From assembly GCA_964604675.1 (NCBI GenBank), contig CAZSAT010000195.1, positions 1 through 9,457 on the forward strand: a DNA stretch of 9,457 nucleotides, read 5' to 3'. The translations under genes and the position numbers were made by a program. Shown piece after piece: positions 1 through 5,251 of this stretch. Every line of letters starts with the position of its first letter. Positions within the stretch are counted from its first letter, which is position 1. Source of the DNA: CAZSAT01 sp964604675. Lineage in GTDB: Bacteria > Myxococcota_A > UBA796 > CAJQPC01. Below the pieces are notes generated by a model, which saw only the letters and a list, made by a program, of their open reading frames with translations, did not search any database and had not been told where the DNA came from.

Positions 1-69
1 GTGCACCTGCTGGTGGGCCTCCGTTGGCTCTGGATCCGGCTCCTGAGGACTCTGGGGGCTCGGTGCTGA
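1..69 (+). CDS. 3' end of an upstream gene (partial, unknown product)
   Basis: Frame 1 is open from the left edge to a TGA at 67-69 and gives 22 residues rich in Leu, Trp and Arg (for example LLVGLRWLWIRLLRTLG). Of the three forward frames it has the strongest G/C bias at third codon positions (19 of 22), which is the pattern of the real genes here. Frame 2 stops at 44-46, and frame 3 has many A/T third positions. The tail would form a basic amphipathic or membrane-associated helix. The rest of the gene lies outside the window, so no function can be given. It could also be non-coding spacer, since 22 codons is a short sample. Confidence 0.45.
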   Translation: MHLLVGLRWLWIRLLRTLGARC

Positions 70-74
70 TCGGG

Positions 75-87
75 CGGCGGGCCGCCG
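75..87 (+). terminator. Small GC hairpin after the upstream stop codon (weak terminator candidate)
   Basis: CGGCGG at 75-80 and CCGCCG at 82-87 are perfect inverted repeats separated by one G. Allowing a realistic loop, this gives a 4-bp all-GC stem. It lies 5 bp after the probable stop at 67-69. No T-tract follows, so intrinsic termination is doubtful. In DNA this GC-rich, such a palindrome could arise by chance. Confidence 0.2.
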
Positions 88-120
88 TGCCGCGGTCCCG
101 GTCCGGCCCACCCGCGCAGG

Positions 121-126
121 TATGCT
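121..126 (+). promoter_or_regulatory. -10-like hexamer TATGCT upstream of the four-gene operon
   Basis: TATGCT matches the sigma-70 -10 consensus at four of six positions and is a local AT-rich island in a GC-rich spacer. It lies 24 nt upstream of the ATG at 151, which would leave a leader of roughly 18 nt. No convincing -35 element is seen about 17 bp further upstream. It is the best candidate for the start of transcription of the plus-strand operon. Confidence 0.35.
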
Positions 127-141
127 CGCGCCGACCCCCGC

Positions 142-145
142 GAGG
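142..145 (+). promoter_or_regulatory. Ribosome binding site GAGG for the first operon gene
   Basis: GAGG lies 5 nt before the ATG at 151, an acceptable Shine-Dalgarno core and spacing. It supports choosing this ATG over any longer version of the frame. Confidence 0.5.
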
Positions 146-150
146 CGCCC

Positions 151-1731
151 ATGACCTCCCCCCTCCGAAGCGCCCTGGCGAGCCTGGTGGTCCTGGCGCT
201 CGGCGCGGTCGTGCTGTTCTCGGCCGGTGTCTCGGCCGATCTCCTGCGCTTCCAGGATCCCGGTGCCGCGCTCGCCGCCCTCACCGCTCCGGAGGTGGTG
301 GCTGCCTTGCTCGACGGGGCGGGCGAGGTGGCCGCCGCGGTGCTGGCCATCGCCATCACGGTGGTCGCCATCGTCGTGGAGCTGGCCTCCAACCGGTACA
401 CCCACCGCACGAGCGAGCTCTTCCTGGGGGAGCGCGTGAACCTCGGCGTGATGGCCTTCCTGGTGCTCACGGTGCTCCAGTGCCTGTGGACGGGTGCCGC
501 GCCGCTTGGCCCGGTGAGCGCCGCCCTGTCCCTCGGCATGCTCAGCGTGTCGCTGCTCTTGTTGTTGCCCTACTTCGCCTACGTGTTCGCCTTCCTCGAC
601 CCGCTGCACATCGTGCAGCGCATCCGCCAGAACACCCTCGAAGGCATCCGCCGCGCACCGCGCGATCTCGACGGGGCCCGTCGCTCGGCCCTGCGCGGCG
701 CCGAGCAGATCGCGAGCGTGGCGCTCGCCGCGCTGGAGCGCTCGGATCAGGAGGTCGGGGTCTCGTGCGTGGACGCGCTCGGCGCGCTGCTCCGGGACTA
801 CCGGGCCGACAGCGCCGGCCGGCCCGACGCGTGGTACCGCGCCGACGACCTGGCGCAGGATCCCGACTTCTGCTCGATGACGCCCGAGGTGTTGGCGCTG
901 GTCGGGGCGCGCCGGACGTGGCTGGAGCTGAAGGTGCTGCGGCAGCACCAGACCATCTTCACGCGGTCCCTCGGGAGCATGCGGGACATCGCCTACCGGG
1001 TCAGCATCGACACGCGGCTGCTCGCGGAGTCCGCCCTCACCGAGCGCGACGAGCCGACCGTCGAGCTCTGCCTGCAGTTCTTCAACACCTACCTGCGCGA
1101 GGCGCTGGAGCGGCAGGATGCCCGCACCGCCGAGAACCTGCTCTACCAGTACCGCTTGCTCGCCCTGGCGGTCCTGGGGCGCGGCTCGGCGCCACGCGCC
1201 CTCGAGATCGCGCGCTACTTCAAGTACTACGGCCTCACCGCCCAGGGACGCGGCGTGTCGGGCGTGTTGGAGACGGCCGCCCACGATCTGTCCACCCTCA
1301 CCGAGGCCGCCTGGGCGAGCGCGCATCCGACGCGCCACGAGCTGCTGGAGGTGCTCCTGCGGGTCGATCGGGAGGGCCCGGGTGCCGGCGAGCCCGGTCT
1401 CCGGGGCGTGCGCAAGGCCCAGGTGCGCCTGGCGACGTGGTTCCTGCACACCGACGATCAGCGCCACGCGCTGACGATCTTCCGCGACATGCAGGACGAG
1501 GCGCCCGAGCTGCTCGCGCTGGTTCGGGACGAGCTGCTCGCGGTCACCCGCCGGGAGCACTGGGAGGTCAGCGACCGCGGCGCCCGCATGGACTGGCTCC
1601 CGCCCGAGCGCCGGGCCTGCCTGGACACCTTCTTCTCGTGGTTCGGGGATCGCCTGCCGGTGCACCGGGCCGGGCGTGGTCCCCTCTGGCTCGACACCCT
1701 GGCCGAGACCACCGCACAGGTCGCCGAGTGA
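151..1731 (+). CDS. Four-helix membrane protein, DUF2254-like N-terminal region, with large cytoplasmic helical domain
   Basis: The product has 526 residues. Hydrophobic segments at about 8-28, 58-79, 98-115 and 121-149 suggest four transmembrane helices. Segment 2 runs into ELASNRYTHR and a charged loop (FLGERVN). Segment 4 ends in LLPYFAYVFAFLD and is followed by a long helix. This layout resembles the DUF2254 family of predicted membrane proteins (helix ending in SLASSQF-type sequence, short charged loop, helix, then a pore-like LPYF segment). The resemblance is from pattern memory, not a search. Residues 160-526 are soluble and mostly alpha-helical, rich in Arg, Glu and Leu, with no catalytic motif that I recognise. 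Translation starts at ATG 151, which has a GAGG ribosome site. It is the first gene of the operon and its TGA overlaps the next start by 4 nt. Its role may be as membrane partner, channel or scaffold for the two ATPases that follow; this is inferred from context only. Confidence 0.85.
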   Translation: MTSPLRSALASLVVLALGAVVLFSAGVSADLLRFQDPGAALAALTAPEVVAALLDGAGEVAAAVLAIAITVVAIVVELASNRYTHRTSELFLGERVNLGVMAFLVLTVLQCLWTGAAPLGPVSAALSLGMLSVSLLLLLPYFAYVFAFLDPLHIVQRIRQNTLEGIRRAPRDLDGARRSALRGAEQIASVALAALERSDQEVGVSCVDALGALLRDYRADSAGRPDAWYRADDLAQDPDFCSMTPEVLALVGARRTWLELKVLRQHQTIFTRSLGSMRDIAYRVSIDTRLLAESALTERDEPTVELCLQFFNTYLREALERQDARTAENLLYQYRLLALAVLGRGSAPRALEIARYFKYYGLTAQGRGVSGVLETAAHDLSTLTEAAWASAHPTRHELLEVLLRVDREGPGAGEPGLRGVRKAQVRLATWFLHTDDQRHALTIFRDMQDEAPELLALVRDELLAVTRREHWEVSDRGARMDWLPPERRACLDTFFSWFGDRLPVHRAGRGPLWLDTLAETTAQVAE

Positions 1732-3065
1732 GCGCTCTGCTGTTCTGCGTGGCCTGGGCGGCCAGCACGCGCCCCCTGGACGACCCCGCGATCGCCGAGG
1801 CCCTCGCGGGGGTCGGCTGGGCGGAGGCCGAGCGGGTCCTGCAGCGCACGGTGGTCGCCGAGCTGGACGGGCAGGAGGCGCGCGACGGCTGGGAGCTGGT
1901 GGAGGCGCTCGAGCGTTCCGTCGCGGAGGGACCGCGCGCCTGGCGGGCCCGGGAGGAGCGGTACCTGGCCGCGCTGGCGGCCCTCGACGCCCAGGGCGCG
2001 AGCTACGAGTGGGGACGGCTCGACGAGCTCGGGGCCCCCGGCCGCGAGGGACGGTCCCACCGCGGGCTCCTGATGCTGTGGTCGGCCCTGGCCTTCACGC
2101 CGATCCTCGTCGGCCTCGCGGGGGTCGCGGCCGGACGGCGCTTCGCCCAGCGCGGTCGCCGTCAGCGCAGGCGCGGAGCGCGTCGGCTCGCCAACCCCTA
2201 CGTCACCGGCCGGCCCCTGCGGAGCGAGGAGCTGGTCTTCGGGCGGGATGCGCTGCTCGACGAGCTCGTGGAGCGGGTCCGTGGGCGGCGCTCCGGACTG
2301 CTGCAGGGCGAGCGGCGCATCGGCAAGACCACGCTCCTGTTGCAGCTGCAGACCCGGCTCGAGCGTGGCGGCGCGGTGGCCCTGTTCGTGGATCTCGCCG
2401 GCACCAGCGGCGACGAGGCCGCGCGGGCCGTGCAGCGTGCGCTGATGTCGGCCGCGCGCCGTCTGAGCCTCGAGGCCGCGGGGGCTCGAGCGGCCGCCGA
2501 GGCCCTGGCGGCGCGCGGCGATCTGGTGCTCTTGATCGACGAGCTCGACGCGCTCCAGCTGGCCGACGAGGACGCCCGCGCCGAGCTCCGCGAGCTGATG
2601 CTCGTGCCGGGGGCGCCTGCCACCGCGCTGGCGGCGGGGGTGGCGCCCGACTTCGAGAGCGACGAGGAGGCCCGGCGGTGGGGCGAGCTCCTGCCGCGCA
2701 TCCCGGTGGGACCGCTGGACAGCGAGCACTGCCGCTCGCTCCTCACGGGCCCCGTCGCGGGCAAGCTCAGCTGGTCCGAGGGCGCTCTGGTGGCGGTCCT
2801 GGAGCGCGCGGAGGGGCGCCCGATGCGGGTGCAGCTCTACGGGCTGCACGTCACCGACCGCGCCAACCTCCGCCGGCGGGGCAAGGTCACGGTGAGCGAC
2901 GTCTCGGCGGTCGACGCCGAGGTCGACCGCGCCTGGCGCGCCATCCTCGACCACGGGTTGGGCAACGAGCTCGCGCTCGTCGACCTCGACGCGGCCCGCC
3001 TCATGCTCGGCCGCCTCGGTCGCGAGATCGCCGACCTGGAAGACCGTCTGGAGCGCAGCGGATGA
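1728..3065 (+). CDS. Single-pass membrane STAND-like P-loop ATPase with short extracytoplasmic helical domain
   Basis: The product has 445 residues, starting at GTG 1728 inside the GTGA overlap with the previous stop. The frame stays open far upstream, but that part is a shadow of gene 1. Residues 1-14 (SALLFCVAWAAST) look like a very short export signal. Residues 15-110 are charged and helical. A transmembrane helix lies at about 113-135 and is followed by a strongly basic stretch (RRFAQRGRRQRRRGARR), which by the positive-inside rule puts the C-terminal part in the cytoplasm. The ATPase begins at NPYVTGRP (156) with an FGR motif at 171. Walker A is GERRIGKT (194-201) and Walker B is LVLLIDELD (266-274). 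GRPMRVQ (about 363) takes the place of the GHPYLLQ motif of STAND-type ATPases, and a helical tail follows. The likely role is a membrane ATP-driven switch sensing something in the envelope. It is paralogous to the next gene. Ligand and partners are unknown. Confidence 0.85.
   Translation: MSALLFCVAWAASTRPLDDPAIAEALAGVGWAEAERVLQRTVVAELDGQEARDGWELVEALERSVAEGPRAWRAREERYLAALAALDAQGASYEWGRLDELGAPGREGRSHRGLLMLWSALAFTPILVGLAGVAAGRRFAQRGRRQRRRGARRLANPYVTGRPLRSEELVFGRDALLDELVERVRGRRSGLLQGERRIGKTTLLLQLQTRLERGGAVALFVDLAGTSGDEAARAVQRALMSAARRLSLEAAGARAAAEALAARGDLVLLIDELDALQLADEDARAELRELMLVPGAPATALAAGVAPDFESDEEARRWGELLPRIPVGPLDSEHCRSLLTGPVAGKLSWSEGALVAVLERAEGRPMRVQLYGLHVTDRANLRRRGKVTVSDVSAVDAEVDRAWRAILDHGLGNELALVDLDAARLMLGRLGREIADLEDRLERSG
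3050..3053 (+). promoter_or_regulatory. Ribosome binding site GGAG for the propeller-ATPase gene
   Basis: GGAG lies 8 nt before the ATG at 3062, inside the last codons of the preceding gene. With the ATGA overlap at 3062-3065 it fixes the start of the next gene and suggests translational coupling. Confidence 0.55.
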
Positions 3066-5215
3066 CCCTGCTGCTCGGCGTGGCGATGGCCTCGGGGGTG
3101 GCCTTCGGGCCGGACCACTGGGTTGCCTGGGCGCCGGAACAGGGCCTCGCGGTGTACCCCGCGGGCCAACCGGAGCGCAGGCTGCGACGCCTCGACTGGC
3201 CGAGCGACGTGGGGGCCGTGGTGCCCTGGCAGGACGACTTCCTGGTGGTGCTCACCCCCGCGAGCGGGGTGCAGTGGCTCCTGCGTGTCACACCCGATGG
3301 CGAACAGACCCACGTGACGGGGACCGGCAGCTGGATCGTGGATCTCGCCCCGTGGAACGGCGCCTTGCTGGCGCTGGCCGCCGAGGGAAGGGTCTACCGC
3401 CTGGCCAGCCTGCCCGAGGGGAACGAGCGACCCGTGTGGGAGAGCCTCGCCCGGGTGGGTGGCGGGGACCCGCGCGCCGTCGGCGCGATCGGCGACGCGC
3501 TCTACGTGGGCCACCGGAGCGGCCTGGCCGTGGTGGCGCCCGGCGGGCGGGCGCTGGTCGCGGTGGCCGAGGCGCCGGTCACGGCCGCGGCGCCGCTGCC
3601 CGGGCGCCGACTCGTCAGCGCGGGCATGCAAGAGGGGCGCCTGGGCCTGTCCTGGTGGAGCTCGCTGAGCGCGGATCACGACGCGCCGGTGGTGCTCGGC
3701 ACCCGGTGGCTGGACACCGAGCTCTTGGGCGTGGTGGGGGACGGTGCCCGTGCGTGGGTCGTCACGGCCTCGGAGGTTGAGGACCCCGGGTTGCCGGCGG
3801 TGACCGTGGGACCCGCCCCGGGCGGCCCGTGGATCGCGGCTGCTCAGGCGCCGGAGGGGGACGTGCTGCTCGTCGGCGACGACCTCTCGCTCCGGTCGGC
3901 CGAGCTCCCACCACCCGCCCCCGAGTCCGGTGCCGGGCAGGACGTCGCGTTGTTGGCGGAGCTCGCCAGGGGCCTGTCGCGGGAGCTGCCGGTGGGCTCG
4001 GTGCACGACCTCCCCATGGAGCTGGAGGCTTGGCGCCGCCAGCGGATCGCGTTGTCGCGCGAGTGGCCCTTCGATCCCCTGGGCACCCTCGCGGCCCGAC
4101 GCCACCTCGCCGCCATGGAGGCACCGGACCCGGACTACGCGGCCGAGGTTCGGCGCGTCACCTCCGATCGCCTGATCGCCCAGCTCCTCGTCGTGCTGTC
4201 GATCTTCGCGGCGGCCTTCGGCCTGACCGCCACCCTGAGGACGCGGGCTCTGCGCGCGGAGCGTCGGTACGGGGCGTACGGGATCGGCGCCAACCCGTTC
4301 CGGGCGGACAGCCCCAACGATCCGGAGCGTGCGCCCTTCGCCACGAACAAGCTCGTGGACGACATCCTCGCCACCCTCGACCTGAACTGCGTGGTGGTCG
4401 AGGGGGCTGCCTACAGCGGAAAGTCGGCTCTGTTGCGGCACATCGCGTGGCGCGCGGAGCAGGAGGGGCTCGGCGGTCGCCCGGTGCGGGTGGTCCGGGT
4501 GGGGCTGGAGGAGGTGTCGGAGCGGGACTTCTGGACGCGCGTGGGGCGCGCCATCGCCGAGGCCGTGCCCGAGGCCGAGGTGGCCGCGGAGCTCGCGGCC
4601 GAGCCGGAGCTCGATCGGGACGCGGTGGAGTACCTGCTCGACGAGCTGGCCGAAGAGCACCCCCGCCTGCTGCTCTGCCTCGACGACCTGGATCGCCTGG
4701 GCACCTACCGGCACGAGTCCCAGCGCTTTCGCGGCCTGGTGCAGATCGTGCCGAGCCACCGGATGGCCATCCTCGGCACGGGGGTGTCGATCCGAGCGGG
4801 CTTCTCCGACCACGAGGACGAGAGCCCGTGGTTCAACCTGTTCCAGGTGCGCGCGCTGAGGCCCATGACGGTGCACGAGCTCGCCACGTACCTGGAGAAC
4901 CGCCTGTCGCCGACCTTCTCGGCGGCCCCCGGCGTGGCGCCGCGGCTGCACGAGCTGACCCGAGGGCGGGCGCTGCAGGTGTGGCACCTCGCCTACGCCG
5001 GCGTGGAGCGCGCGCTCGCGGACGGTCGGGTGAGGGTGGAGGTCCGCGACGTGGACGAGGCGGCCGAGGAGCTGCGCTCGCGCGCGGGGGTGTTCGGCGC
5101 CCAGGACCAGGTGCTCGCCGAGGATCGGGAAGAGGCCTGGGAGGCCGTGGTGGCGCAGGTCGCCGCGGCGCGCCGGCGACGGGACGAGCTGCGGGACCTG
5201 CTGGGCACCCGCTGA
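3062..5215 (+). CDS. Single-pass membrane P-loop ATPase with extracytoplasmic beta-propeller-like domain
   Basis: The product has 717 residues, starting at ATG 3062 in an ATGA overlap with gene 2. Residues 1-16 resemble a short signal peptide. Residues 17-280 are beta-rich with short repeated units of about 40-45 residues (for example DFLVVLTPASGVQWLLRV, NGALLALAAEGRVYRL, GDALYVGHRSGLAVV), which suggests a six- or seven-bladed propeller. A helical segment at 290-370 precedes a transmembrane helix at about 371-392 and a basic RTRALRAERR patch. The cytoplasmic ATPase starts at ANPFRAD (410). Walker A is GAAYSGKS (448-455) and Walker B is LLLCLDDLD (537-543). Where gene 2 has FGR this protein has FAT, so that motif is lost. 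GRALQVWHLAYAGVERAL (635-652) followed by DGRVRVEVRDV aligns with the corresponding part of gene 2, so the two ATPases are paralogues. The likely role is an envelope-sensing ATPase whose ligand or partner docks on the propeller. Confidence 0.85.
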   Translation: MTLLLGVAMASGVAFGPDHWVAWAPEQGLAVYPAGQPERRLRRLDWPSDVGAVVPWQDDFLVVLTPASGVQWLLRVTPDGEQTHVTGTGSWIVDLAPWNGALLALAAEGRVYRLASLPEGNERPVWESLARVGGGDPRAVGAIGDALYVGHRSGLAVVAPGGRALVAVAEAPVTAAAPLPGRRLVSAGMQEGRLGLSWWSSLSADHDAPVVLGTRWLDTELLGVVGDGARAWVVTASEVEDPGLPAVTVGPAPGGPWIAAAQAPEGDVLLVGDDLSLRSAELPPPAPESGAGQDVALLAELARGLSRELPVGSVHDLPMELEAWRRQRIALSREWPFDPLGTLAARRHLAAMEAPDPDYAAEVRRVTSDRLIAQLLVVLSIFAAAFGLTATLRTRALRAERRYGAYGIGANPFRADSPNDPERAPFATNKLVDDILATLDLNCVVVEGAAYSGKSALLRHIAWRAEQEGLGGRPVRVVRVGLEEVSERDFWTRVGRAIAEAVPEAEVAAELAAEPELDRDAVEYLLDELAEEHPRLLLCLDDLDRLGTYRHESQRFRGLVQIVPSHRMAILGTGVSIRAGFSDHEDESPWFNLFQVRALRPMTVHELATYLENRLSPTFSAAPGVAPRLHELTRGRALQVWHLAYAGVERALADGRVRVEVRDVDEAAEELRSRAGVFGAQDQVLAEDREEAWEAVVAQVAAARRRRDELRDLLGTR

Positions 5216-5251
5216 AGGAGATCGCGGCCCGCCTTTCGCTACGATGGCGGC
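5216..5251 (+). other. 36-bp gap with a displaced Shine-Dalgarno-like AAGGAG
   Basis: AAGGAG at 5215-5220 is a good ribosome-binding core but lies 31 nt before the GTG at 5252, too far to serve it. The in-frame codons from 5216 to 5249 contain no ATG, GTG, TTG or CTG. The ATG at 5244 is in another frame and leads only to a shadow reading frame. The site may be a chance match or a leftover from an earlier arrangement. Confidence 0.4.
5240..5245 (+). promoter_or_regulatory. -10-like hexamer TACGAT that would give a leaderless kinase transcript
   Basis: TACGAT matches the -10 consensus at four of six positions and ends 6 nt before the GTG start at 5252. Transcription beginning 6-7 nt after it would start at or next to the start codon, giving a leaderless message. 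That would explain why no ribosome site is found at a usable distance. No -35 element is obvious. It would allow separate control of the kinase gene within the operon. Confidence 0.3.

Noticed and set aside
93..104. Tandem CGGTCC direct repeat in the upstream spacer as an operator
   Set aside because: Two adjacent 6-bp copies in GC-rich sequence are easily chance, with no second site or symmetry to support regulator binding.
24..1727. Upstream extension of the gene 2 frame (and likewise 1676-3061 for gene 3)
   Set aside because: These parts lie over genes 1 and 2 in another frame and have shadow composition. The GTGA and ATGA overlaps give natural starts at 1728 and 3062.
1458..2954. 498-codon open frame on the minus strand
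   Set aside because: Antisense to gene 1's end and gene 2, with biased composition and no recognisable domain.
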